DNA of 64,000 bases from Archegozetes longisetosus (taxonomy: Eukaryota; Arthropoda; Arachnida; Sarcoptiformes; Trhypochthoniidae): positions 14,867,172 through 14,931,171 of the forward strand of contig JAEMBT020000008.1 of assembly GCA_018873245.2 (NCBI GenBank), read 5' to 3'. Positions 12,491-24,612 of this stretch are shown here, piece by piece. Below the pieces are notes generated by a model. That model saw nothing but the letters and a program-made list of their open reading frames with translations, was not told the DNA's origin and did no database searches. Both the position numbers and the translations under genes were made by a program. Every line of letters starts with the position of its first letter. Position 1 is the first letter of the stretch.

Positions 12491-13630
12491 ATGACCAAAT
12501 CTTTCATTAATTTTCCCAAATTAATGGCAAATCAATCTAAAGACGTGACAAATGCCTCTAATTGTGATCAACTCCTTTCTGAGTCGTCGATCAATCAGTC
12601 TAATGATTCAATTGAATCAAAAAACTCAGTCAAATCGATAGCCAGATTGCGATGGGATATACTGTCAAGCGCTTTGCGGCCGAACAAGTCAACAGTTGCC
12701 AAAAGTGAACCAGAATTGGGTTCAATGAGACAATTCTCTAGATTTGGTTTGATTCATATCAAACAGAAATATGTCGACAATAATATCAATAATAATGATA
12801 ATGAGTCGTCATCAATGGTCTCATTGCCTCCATTGGTGTCGTCGACAACTACTATGTCTTCTTCATTATCCCCATTGTCACAGAAAATAATCGATGAGAG
12901 CGATAGTGAGGCAAAATGGTTTCAGTTTAGGTTTTGTGATGACATGAATGAGGAGTCAGTCATTGATATAAGACTCTTAACAGATAAGATCCCAATCCAT
13001 GAATTGTTACATTCTTTTGATAATACGGGAAATGTATGTTTGTGGCCATCAGAAGAGGTTTTGGCTTATTATTGCTACAAAAACCCAGAGTTGTGTTCAG
13101 ATAAGACAGTTTTAGAATTAGGCGGGGGTATGACTTGTTTATGTGGTTTAGTCAGCGCTGTGTTCACTTCAGCCAGAGAAGTCATTCTAACAGACGGTAA
13201 TGAGAGATCTGTTTCTAATGTCAGAGCTATAGTACAACACAATTCATTCAGATTTAATAAATCAATTGTGAAGTGCAAACAACTGCGTTGGGGACACGAT
13301 TCCGATTTCAATGATTTCCGAGATCAAATTGATGTCATCTTCTGTTCAGACTGTCTCTATTTTGATGATAGCCGTCATTTATTGGTAGATACTATGTCGA
13401 AGTTATTAAAAAGTAGTGGAATTGCTGTGATATTAGCGCCAAAGCGAGGCGAGACTCTCAATAAATTTGTTGAAATGGCAAAAGAGAAGTTTGAAACTAA
13501 ACAAATTACAATCTATGACGAGAAAGTCTGGCAAATGCATAACCATTATCTAAATACTCTAATACACTATACGACAGATTTGCACTTTCCTATTATGATT
13601 ACTTTACGTAAGCTTAATGTTGACCATTAA
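12491..13630 (+). CDS. CAMKMT: calmodulin-lysine N-methyltransferase
   Basis: A 379-residue class I SAM-dependent methyltransferase. CAMKMT enzymes trimethylate a conserved lysine of calmodulin (Lys115 in vertebrates). The family assignment rests on remembered similarity to animal CAMKMT. Visible signatures are an N-terminal RLRWDIL segment (52-58), FDNTGNVCLWPSEEVLAYYC (176-195), the SAM-binding ELGGG motif (209-213) followed by MTCL, the acidic LTDGNE motif (233-238), SDCLYF (286-291), APKRG with TLN (316-323), and LHFPI near the C-terminus (364-368). Vertebrate CAMKMT is about 320 residues. The extra length is a low-complexity Asn/Ser/Thr-rich insert at about 97-130 and a Ser/Asn-rich N-terminus. 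The first ATG gives the full frame; the Met at residue 12, followed by G, is an alternative start. The gene has no intron, whereas vertebrate copies are heavily split. Function is an inference from family; identity is strong. Confidence 0.93.
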   Translation: MTKSFINFPKLMANQSKDVTNASNCDQLLSESSINQSNDSIESKNSVKSIARLRWDILSSALRPNKSTVAKSEPELGSMRQFSRFGLIHIKQKYVDNNINNNDNESSSMVSLPPLVSSTTTMSSSLSPLSQKIIDESDSEAKWFQFRFCDDMNEESVIDIRLLTDKIPIHELLHSFDNTGNVCLWPSEEVLAYYCYKNPELCSDKTVLELGGGMTCLCGLVSAVFTSAREVILTDGNERSVSNVRAIVQHNSFRFNKSIVKCKQLRWGHDSDFNDFRDQIDVIFCSDCLYFDDSRHLLVDTMSKLLKSSGIAVILAPKRGETLNKFVEMAKEKFETKQITIYDEKVWQMHNHYLNTLIHYTTDLHFPIMITLRKLNVDH

Positions 13631-13899
13631 TTCTTATTATAAACTTTTTCAAATCTATCAGATTTGCTGCTCAACAACATTATGCACTAGAAAAGTAGAT
13701 TTTATTTGATTCTTCTGATTTGATTTGCATAGCTAATTATCAATGAAACTTGCATTTGTTTAAAAGTATTTTAATTTTCCTAATTAGACAACGATTTTGT
13801 TTAGTTTTTTCCCATTGTTTAGTACATGACACAAACTTTTGTTGTGAACTTATGAGATTAGTTTTATTTAGAAATATGCATAAACTGCAAGAAATGTAA
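13631..13899 (+). other. likely CAMKMT 3' UTR
   Basis: AT-rich sequence between the CAMKMT stop codon and the first AATAAA. No conserved element was recognised. Confidence 0.5.
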
Positions 13900-13905
13900 A
13901 ATAAA
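13900..13905 (+). promoter_or_regulatory. candidate poly(A) signal of CAMKMT
   Basis: An exact AATAAA hexamer 270 bp after the CAMKMT stop, on the same strand. In AT-rich DNA such hexamers also occur by chance. Confidence 0.45.
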
Positions 13906-16900
13906 ATGTTATAAAATGTTATGAAAAAAATGGAACTAATCTAAAATATAGAAGTGATGGTTTTGCGCACTCTTAGATTGTTTAGTTTAAAGTGTGAAAA
14001 GAAAATCAATAGAATTGGCAATGCATTAGTTTGAAAGCTTTGAGTCACATAAAAATCTAGCTTCACTTTGATTTGATGAGAGAAAGTCAGGCATATTTTT
14101 CGCAGCATAATATTACTAGTTTAACGTTATGTTATAAAATGTTATGTGTTGACAATTTTCAAACTTATTTTTAAACTTATTTTTAAATATAAAAATGGGT
14201 ATTCCGATCGATATCTCACTACGAAAAACGGTTACCAAAAAAGTTAGCTAAAGCTATTTTCTAAATAAATTTCTAAGTTTTGTATTGAATGCCACTAGAG
14301 ATATGAACGTTCGTTAGGATAAGAAGAAGTATTTTATGAAGTATTTGAATTTTGCAGAATATGCTAACACTTAGGAATGGAATGGTTAACAAGTACTTAA
14401 TAATTGAAATGCATAAGAGAGTAATAGAAAAAGCGTCAAATTTATTAGACATTAAAGTATTAAAGCCTTTGTCACTATAAATAGTTATCCCACGACACCA
14501 ATTGAAAAATACAAACTTTTGTTAGTAATTTATTTGGTCAAAAAAAAGAGATAAAACATACTGAAAATCTATTTTATATGCAGTGAAAAACTGCCTCAAT
14601 CGATACTTGGCTTCAAGTAAACTTTTATTATTTTTCTTATTTTTGTTCCATTTCTGAAAAGCATTTTTGAAAACATTTTTTAAAGACAGTTTTCAGGTAA
14701 GTTCTATATCTTTGTTTCAACTGAAAATTGCCAATGAGAATATATCTTTCTTTACGAAGTAGACATCTTTTACTTTTCTGATACCCTAAAGCACACATTT
14801 TTTATTATCTGCCAGTAAAACACATGTAATAATTTCCTTATATTTGAATTGAATATAGAATCAGTTTTTAATTAGCTAGAATTGCAGTTATCTTCTGGTT
14901 AGATTCGTAAAAATGAGTCACGACCTCATGTCAGGCGTTCGTGATTGCAATGCAAGTCTGAAGATTGAAACGTGAGAGATGGTTGTATTTTACGAGGAGA
15001 TAAGGTTGCGAACAATTATTAATAAGTTGAACAGAGTTATCAGTTTTCACACATTAAAAACATAATCGTCACTATTATTGAAATTTATTATTCTAAACTA
15101 TAGTTTTGAATTTTTTAGTCTTGTTATTTGTTTCATAAATAATTGAAGTGAAAGACAATGCAGCCATTAGAAGAATAAATCTTCCTCTTATGAGTGGACT
15201 TGTCTTAGAGTGTAATAACTCATCGAAACAATAAAACAAATAATAAGTATTATTATATATTTATCTGATCAACATTTCATAACAATCACAAGTGTCAAAG
15301 TTTGTCACTATTCAACTAACTTTCAAATGATTTTCATTTCAAACTTTGAGCTCATCTCATATGAAAATTAGTTATTCGCGTGAAGTAAGACCTAAATAGT
15401 ATTAAACTATTGATTAGTTTAAAATAATAGTAGCATAAAAGCTAAGGACTGAAAGCTGGCATTTATTTAAGTTCTAAATAATGAATCAGTTTAGAGTTGA
15501 TGTGAGAATGCTCGCTTGTTTTGCATTCATATCATGCTCTCATTTCAATTTTGTTGGCATTAACCACAATAATAGACTCAATGTTTTAGTTTTGCAAAAT
15601 ATTGCTTTAAATTAATCAAAATTTTATTCATCGATCAATGACTATCACACGTGAACTTCTGTGCGGTACTATTGATAGCATTTTTATGTTTTCAAATTTA
15701 ATCTGATTTATGGATTCATCTGTTTATGATAAAAATCAGTTGACGTGTGCGGTCGTGACTTATGATGCATTGGCGTGATCTTACGTGATGTGACGCTCAC
15801 TTGAGAATTCATTTGAGTTGATCCGAATCGAAAATTGATTTGATATGAATGCAAAACTGAGGAAAGTATTGGATCTGTAGCCGAGGGCTTATCTCTTTGA
15901 CAACTAACTGTAGCCTATATACTCAAAGCTTTATTATATTGATAATCAATAAGACACATGTCGCGACTCATATTAACTCACAAAAAACAAGTCCTAAAAA
16001 CGAGTCCCAATCAAATATTTCTTTAATAAAGTAAACGCAACATAGCAATCATGCCTTCAGAACCCTTATTCAGCTATTAATCTAATACACTTTGATTAAC
16101 CATTTATTATACAATCTAATCAACAATGCCATGGATAATTTGACATTAGTAGAGAAATTAGACAACTTTGAGCACATTATTGGAGTAATTATGATTATCG
16201 GCTCGATAGATATTAATTATATATTGAATGGGTTTATGAGACGAATCAGTGCCCAAAAGTGACTCTTAGTTCACATGAAACTTGTCCTGCGTTTGACTTT
16301 AATAATTTATTTTTTGATTAGAAAAGTCAGACACTTTTTCATTTATTTTTTGGTTCGATGTAATTAATGAGATTTTTTGAGGTGTTATTATGAATATGTA
16401 TATGACAACAAACAAATTTAGATTACAGAGATTATAAATAATCAATAATCTTAGATAAATTTCAAATATTTTGACCAATTTGACATCTATTGGGGCAAAC
16501 ATTCATGAGATGTCTGGAGAAATACGGAAATGATTGAAAATTAGTAAAATAAGTGGAGAATCAATACTAGAGTTGTTGGTTAAAAAGTGTGCACATGCAA
16601 ATGGTGTGCATAATCATCATGATAAGATTGTCAGTACAATCTTATTGCATAAGATGTCCATTTGAATTGGAGATGTACCCTATAATTGAAATTTGACACC
16701 AATTTTTTACTCAACATCAACTTTGCATAAGGAAATGTCGTTTTATTGATTCGATCAGTGGACTCAATTTGAATTATTTTCATTTCATTTGCCTTCATGC
16801 TAATTGTCTTCTTCTAAGCATGAAATTATTTATTTTTCAAAACATATTTCTGTTATTCAAATATACATATATTGAAGAAATACAAGTTTCAAACAAAAAT

Positions 16901-17212
16901 AGTTGATCTATGACTTTGCATTGATTTGTATTGTTTTGCGATTTGCAAATTGGTTTCAATTTGCAAATATTAAGTTAGAAAGAGTTTGACAGAAAGCGAT
17001 ATTACAAATAAGAGATAGACTTATTTTTGAAACAAGTCAACACAGAAATACAAGTAGAAGCATCGCTTCTCAATAAATGTGAGATTTGCAATTCAAATCA
17101 TTTTCTAAATCCAACCTAAAAGTCAAATCAATGAAAATGTTGCTATTTTTTTATCATTTCTTATTGAATATGAGTGAGTGCAGTAAGAATTTCAATGCTA
17201 TTTTGCCCTTTG

Positions 17213-17250
17213 CTTTCATATACAGTGTTATCTTTCATATACAGTGTTAT
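17213..17250. repeat. 19 bp direct duplication
   Basis: Two perfect tandem copies of a 19 bp unit beginning CTTTCATATACAGTG. Confidence 0.9.
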
Positions 17251-20200
17251 TTATTCAATCGATAGAAATCATTGAATTTAACGGTTCCGTCAATAAGTTA
17301 ATTAATGAAATACTATTTCAAATATGCAACTTCACTTCTATTTAGACAATTTAAAACTTTCAAAAATTGACCCAAACATTTGGTTCAACTTCGCTCTCAA
17401 TCTTGAGCTTAAACCACTAAAAATATTTTACATTTGAAATCTAGCAAAAAATCTAAATTGCAAATATATGAAAGTGATAGGAGAGAAGACCAGAAGTATA
17501 GCCATTTCCTATATGGATAGTTGCTCAGTATTGGTATTATAAATACCTAGTCTTGAAGCGTGAACACTGACTCTGTTATACACACGTATGAAGTGCTTTC
17601 TAACATGTTAGATAACAAAAGCAAATATATGTTACAACATTGTTACCAGTCAAATCATGTTCTTTATCTATACTAAGTTTCACTCTTTCCAATCACCATC
17701 TTTCTCAATTCTTCCTATTCTATGTTTTACTCTATGATCATTTATAGAGATTTAGATTTACTTTATTTTTTATTCTACTAGAATATTCTATAATTCAAAC
17801 ATTTGTTTGAAACAAACAAAAAATTACATTTTTCATAATTTTCATTCCACATTCTTTCTAATTTATCTATTCTGAAGTTATAATTTGCATTATGATTTAG
17901 TTAGATTCTGCGATCAAAAATTATTGTGATGAGTAGAGAGGTGAAAATGATGGTTCTCCAAAGTTCTTATTAGATTTAAATGAGCCAAGTTTGATTGGCT
18001 TTTTCTGCTTTACTCGAGCTATGCTGTCATTAAGTGCTAAATCAGTCTAATTTAATATTCTTTCGGGAGATAACTCACATGCGGAGCATAATTAAAACTA
18101 GAATAACTCAGGTATGAGTGATGCTCCTCGAAAACTTCTCCAGAATATTGAATTGAATAGAGAAAGTCTTACATCTTATAGAAACCACTATTTCTATTCA
18201 CTTTTGGCTAATATATACTTTAGGAACTAGATGTCAGCTAATTATATCAATATAATTGTATTACAATCACTTTACCGTTCAATTTAAGCTCAATTAGATT
18301 AGAATATTCGTAATATATTTGAAGCAGAATCGCACAATTGTTGCCAAAAATCTGTTAACATTTAATCGTTATGAAGTGAATAAGGTTTCTAACAGTTGAT
18401 TTAGGACATAAAATGAAATATAATACCATATGTTTCAGTTTAAGAAGAAATGTGAGTAAATTGGCGCACATGAAATCGAAGGAAAAAAAGGAAAGTATAA
18501 TAGCCAGGAGAAAGAAGAATAAATAGTCCTAGTTTAGTAAATAATATTCAATAAGGAAAGAGTCGAGTGACTCATATATGAATTAGTCTATATTACAACA
18601 GCTTCTAGCACCACTTCATGTCAATAATACCTAATGAACTATTATGATAAATCTATTGTAAACTATAATTGCCTATTTTCTCACTCTCCATTAATTATTT
18701 ATCTCCTTTATTTCTACTTCCAGTTATTAATCATCTTTTAATCTATTATTTTTTGTTTTGACTTTCGATAAGAGAAATTTGCATTAAACTATTAAAACTC
18801 AAGATATAAGATATGATGTTTCAAAAAAATATAATAAATAGAATATAAAATATCAAACTATGCAGAGCTTCAATTTAAAGTTGAATCTTCAATCTTTTAG
18901 TTTGATTGATCGATGCAGTAAATTCTTAAAATCAGTTGTTTTACGATCCGCTAATTCATATGAAAAGTTGCACTTTTTTTTACTTTACAGACTGTTTATT
19001 ACTCTATATTCTGTATATGAAGTCGTTGTTAGAGAAAACGTTACTTTTGGGTTGTTAGACGTCTCGAAAAATAGCTCATATGATCCAACTAAAGTACTCA
19101 TAGTTGGAATGCGCTTTTTAGACATTCCCAATCTAATCATAACGGATCTTCAGTTCAATAATCAAATTGTTTGTTCAATCAAAATATTACGATAGAGATG
19201 CTATTCAACTATTTCTACTCATCTGAACAGTGATATATTCGTATTTATTTTTATATTATGTTTTGTACTATTAAATCATGAACAATTGGCAAAAATCCAT
19301 ACTTTACATGGAGCTAAATTGGGCTGCTTTTTAGAGCTATTCTTTGTATTATTGTTTATAACTAATCGATTAAATACTTCGGAAAATTTTCACAAAGTTC
19401 TTAACGTTACGTCAGAAATCGATTTGAGATGAAAGTTTTATAAAAAAACACATTTAATACCATATATTTAGTATAAATTTGGACAAGTTATAGTTATCCT
19501 AAAAATAATATGAAACGTAATGATTTTTTTCTATATATATTCTGAAAAGGAAAATAAGATTTATTTTTCAATCACAAAAGAGGATTAGGAAAAGTTGAGT
19601 TTGAATTACTCTCCAAAGGTGTAAAAGAAGTAAATGGAATAAATCTGGTAATTTGAGTTAATATTTAGCAATTATCCGTTAAACATTTGTTTATTCAGTA
19701 ATATCAATGTTATTAATGAGATTGATTAAGAGCAGCATTTCATGCAGTGTGCAGTTAATATTGTTTGACCACTTTATTCACTCCGTAGCAGTCACTTAAG
19801 GTTAATACTTTAGCTTTACTCCAATACTTTAGTCTTCACTCCACTACTAACCTTTCCTTTCAATAGACCTTCAAATAAATCTTTATTATTATATCAAATC
19901 ATTTCTCATCACAGTCTTTGAGACTTTTATATTTTGAAAATCTATTACAAAGTCCTGGATTTATAAGCATTACTAGAAGTAATTTGAAGAGAACGTTCTA
20001 AAAATCAATATTAATGGTCTAAAACATCTTTACAATTTTCTTGTCGACTTCCACTTTTCAAAAGAAACTCCAAAATATGACTCAATCTAACTTCAATTAA
20101 GGCTCAATTTTATCTTATTATGCCTTTAATTCGTTTGAAAGGAACCGATTTTTAAAAGTTTGTCACCAAAACATACTTTTAATTGAGTATATAAGTAGAA

Positions 20201-20738
20201 TTAGTCTGATCATTCTTGGAAATAGTCTTCACTTACGTCAAACGTTTTGATTTGATTATTTGATTATAAGTTTTTGTGATATTGAGTTAAATGCGTCAAA
20301 CTGTAAAAGTCTAGTATTTGGGTTTGCTTCCAAAAATTACATATTGATTCGGAGTAAGTCAAGTGCTTAATATAAGTTTGCTATCTATCTATCGCCTTCG
20401 CAGAGAGATCTGGCAAATTATTCTAAAGACAACTTTACTCAAGTCAGCTCTCCTTCATTCTCCTTTTTCTTCTCCTATCAGACTGTTTGACTTGACAAAT
20501 ATCTTCATTTTATGATTTGTTTGACTAAACATAAGTTTAATTTTCTTGAATCGTAGAAAATTAATGCTAAAATTTTCTTAGAAATGTGCTCATAAATTGC
20601 ATACCTTCTCATCTATATAGTGTCGATAAATATCTAAAAAAGATTTTTACGATTAAAGAAAATTAAACTTGTGATCAACTATGCCATAAAACATAGGTAT
20701 TCGTTGGGAAAAAGGTTTGAAGGGGAAGAAAGAGGGGA

Positions 20739-20810
20739 TTTAGGGGAGTCTAGTTTAAGGGAGTTATCTTTAGGGGAGTTGTCTTTAGGGGAGTGTCATT
20801 TGGAGAGTTT
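20739..20810. repeat. G-rich ~18-20 bp tandem array
   Basis: Four diverged copies built around TTTAGGGGAGT, with runs of three or four G on the + strand. The surrounding DNA is AT-rich, so the G-runs stand out. Confidence 0.85.
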
Positions 20811-21441
20811 ACCGGTCACTTTCTGAAATTGCAGTATATTATGTTTTTAGATAAGAACATAAACATGAGAGAGAAAGTAAGATGCGCGCAAATGTGCATT
20901 TAAAATCCCATGGCATTTGAGAAGGGACTTCTGGTAAAAACAAAAATTGTTAGGATTAATTACGACTTCAAGAGTGCTATGGCGAGAGTGAACTGATCTC
21001 ATAAATATATCGCTCCTAAGTTATTGCACAATGCACTAAAGTTATAACCACTTCAACAGCACAATCTTGCCTCAGGCATCACTAGCCATTCATCTCTTCG
21101 TTCATATATTGAATCAATATTTAGTTAAAACCTTTTCCGTTATCAGTAATATGTTTAATAGAAATTAAATTTTTATTATATAATTGTTCATATCTAAACG
21201 AATTATGTGAATATTATTTTGTAATATCTCGATTTTCGAGTCGCTTTACTGAATTGAAATCTGATTGATTTGAGGATTTTTTGTGAAATTGATAGTAATT
21301 GGATGAATATATAGAAGCATTCGCAAAATAAAACTCTAAACCTTTTGCCTTTCAATCAAAATTCACTTTATTCTTGATTTGAATATCTAATAAACACAAT
21401 CTTTATATAGTACATGATCGCTCTATAGGAAGCAGAATTGA

Positions 21442-21493
21442 GTGTCTCCAGGTTTTCATCTTTTAACGTGTCTTCAGGTTTTTATCTTTTAAT
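21442..21493. repeat. 26 bp direct duplication
   Basis: Two tandem 26 bp copies, beginning GTGTCTCCAGG and GTGTCTTCAGG, with a few substitutions. Confidence 0.85.
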
Positions 21494-22667
21494 GTGTCAT
21501 ATGTCAACCGCTTATCACGAATGAAATTTTGATCAAAAGACCATAACATAGAAAGAATGCTTTTGAGCCGATTCTCTACTTAACTAAAGCTAATAGGAGT
21601 TGTTTGTAAAAGGTTCAATTTTTAATTAAATTCCTTATTTGATTAAAAATAATTTTGTAACTCAATTCAGTCATAGCTTTCAAGTTCTAACTGAAAGTAT
21701 GTAATAACAAGTAATGCTTATCTAAAACATACCTTAAAATAGTTTGATCGAGAATTGCGACATAAGCCAGATTCTCATAGTTTTCCAGTATGAGATACAA
21801 AACCGATCCGTTCGGCATTTCATTCGGCACATGCTCAACAATACGAGATACAGTCTAACACCTTCAATACTATGCTTTTCATGTATCTAAATCAGTACTC
21901 AAATTAGTAGTTATTTACTATAAATCATGAGGGTTGCATTTATCACTATTTTCAATGTTTTTTAAACTATTCAAATGATTAGATTCAGATCTAAAAGAAA
22001 GTTAAATCACTGATGAATAGTACTGTAAATTTATTCATTCAATTTCTAACGATTAGTAATTAAGATTTCTAAAAATGTAATTGTTTAATTTGACTGAAAA
22101 TCTATGAACAAAAATAAATTTGAAGTGATTTTCCAATTAGATTAAAGAGAAATATTAAATAAGTTCGTGAAGAGTTGAGAAACAATAGTTATCGTTGAGT
22201 CAATATTAAAGGTGATAGACTGTACTGTTTTCAGTTGAGCAAAAGAGGTTTTTCTATCTTCTAGTGCAGAGTAGAGTAAAGCAGATCACTTCAAGTCTTG
22301 ATAGCAGTTGCCATCATCTCACCAAACATTGGGACGCATTTTATATGCGTTCTGACCGGCTTTCACTACAACTTAGTTGTCAGTGTTATTAACCATCTAT
22401 TCAGTATTGCTCGATGTGACTCATCTGACTCCCCATTTACTGAAATCGTTTTCTCGATTTACTACTGTTTTTGCTACTGTTTCTCCAGAATATCTAAATT
22501 TGTTCTTCCAGAATATCTGAGTTGTAAACGTATTTATCTATACGTCTGTACTCTATATCTAATTTGATTGTATAGCTTGAGTGTATTGCAAGTTAGTATC
22601 ATTTAAGTTGAATACAATCTTGACTGGATTCTGGGATCAGTTCATATGCGTTGAGGTAATAATATTT

Positions 22668-22706
22668 AAGGATATTATTTAAGAATATTATTTAAGAATA
22701 TTATTT
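22668..22706. repeat. 13 bp tandem array
   Basis: Three copies of AAGAATATTATTT, the first with one substitution. Confidence 0.9.
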
Positions 22707-23430
22707 AATTATAATTTGTGCGCGCATTAGCGCTTATTAACATTTAATAAGTTGAGTGCATTTTATAAATAATCTAATAAATGACAGAATCATATGATTC
22801 ATGATGAGAGGAAGAACAGAAGCTATACAACTATTTATACAACTATTTCATGCTAATATCTGTTTGATTAGTACTATCAGTGATCCCTCACTTGCAGTAG
22901 TATTTGACCTTTGAATGAGGGAATGTGCAAGACTGGAAGACTAGCATGAATTAGATGGCCTTCTATTTAATGTCAGTTTTAATTAGCGCCTACTACATAT
23001 TAGGATTTGCTAATGTAGATTCGGTTCAATGGATTTAACAAACGATTGGCAAGTATGGAACACAAAGAGATGTTAGTGTGCCAGTACTTACACCAGTGAC
23101 AAAGCGGCAAAACAGCATAACGGAGAAGCACTTCAGTGCCATTAACTCTCGGCCATTAACTCACAATTAAGTGTGACAATGGGCTCCGCATAACGGAAGC
23201 GCTTCTAATCATAATCAAAAGAAGCCTACATTTGACTCAACCCTAAATTGGGTCCAATAAGTTTTCCTTTGGACGTGAATAGAACCTGAATATATTGTGA
23301 ATTATAACATGACTCCTTTTCTTGTTTGTAACTCAACTATGGTTTGAACACTACTTTACTCAATGTTATTTGAAGCAAAAATGCAAAGATCGATCTCTAC
23401 TACTATAACAATACAGAATATATAGCATAC

Positions 23431-23497
23431 GGAATCATATAGAATCGTACAGAATCGTACAGAACCATACAGAATCGTACAGAATCGTACAGAATAA
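23431..23497. repeat. 10 bp tandem array
   Basis: About seven copies of a unit close to AGAATCGTAC. Upstream copies are diverged and the last ones are near-identical. Confidence 0.9.
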
Positions 23498-24507
23498 ACC
23501 AACACCAACCATACCAAACTGAACACGTACTGTATTTCTGGTCTATTCTATACTATTCTCAATCACATACCAGTAAATCCAATGCCCGAAGCTCACAATT
23601 TTCGAATTGACTCAATGCACTTCTTGATGTTCTCGAGATAACACTCATATATACATCGGTTGACTGCTTTACTTTTTAAACTATTTGCAAATCATTCCTA
23701 CTATTGATGGTAAGTGGTTTCAGTTTTTAATTACATTTTTGTCGTAGATCTGAGTGACTGTTAAATAAACATTTTAGTGTTCGACCATATCAGATACAAA
23801 GCCTTAAATAATAAGGCAAATTGAAAACAAGTGACTCATTCTGTTCTGTTTGAGATACCAAAGTATCGGTCAATAGTAGAGATTGAAACGGAGGTCATCT
23901 AACTTGCTATTGATGTTATTTTATCCTCTTTTAGAGCCCATTAACCAAATTGTAGCGCCAAAATTTGAGTATTTGTCAGCTTAAAAGCATTAAAATTATA
24001 AATTACTCACATGTTTTCGTAGAGCTTTTACCTAAAAGTTGGACCTATATTCTCATCTTTATTATTCTGTCAATTTGATTTATCAAATCAATATTGTTTT
24101 ATTTCAGTTCAATAGTTAATACAATTTTTCATTAATTATTTTGTGTTCTACTGCTTTCTCAATCGATAAGAAATTGCAAAGCTTTGCTGAAAAACTTGGC
24201 TTATCTTAAAAAATATTCATATATCTATCCAAAGGATCGTTAGAAAGTCTATCAGTTACTATAACATTTCGATCAATAGTATGAGCCATACAATGAACTT
24301 ATAATCTGAATCGAATGAACGCAATTAATTCTAGTAATTTTCTTCAACTTTATCTGATCAATATTGATCAGATCCAGTCCTCGGAAAATCGTTATGGGTT
24401 TAGAATTATTTAGTTTAGAATATGTATAGAAATTATTATTTTATGTTTCGTACAAAATTCATTTTCAATTAGATACGGGTTAGAATAAGGTATGCGACAT
24501 CAATATA

Positions 24508-24612
24508 ATAATATAAGAATATAAGAATCAGATATAAGAATATAAGAATCAGACATAAGAATATAAGAGTCAGATATAATAATATAAGAATCAGATATAG
24601 GAATATAAGAAG
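24508..24612. repeat. 21 bp minisatellite
   Basis: Four aligned 21 bp units begin at 24529, 24550, 24571 and 24592, close to CAGATATAAGAATATAAGAA, preceded by one partial copy. Units differ by one or two bases. Confidence 0.92.

Noticed and set aside
13075..13311. Minus-strand 78-codon frame
   Set aside because: It is antisense to the strongly supported CAMKMT coding sequence.
18860..19195. 111-codon + strand frame with ATG
   Set aside because: At this AT content a frame of this length is expected about once in several windows by chance. It has no recognisable motif, partner exon or compositional support.
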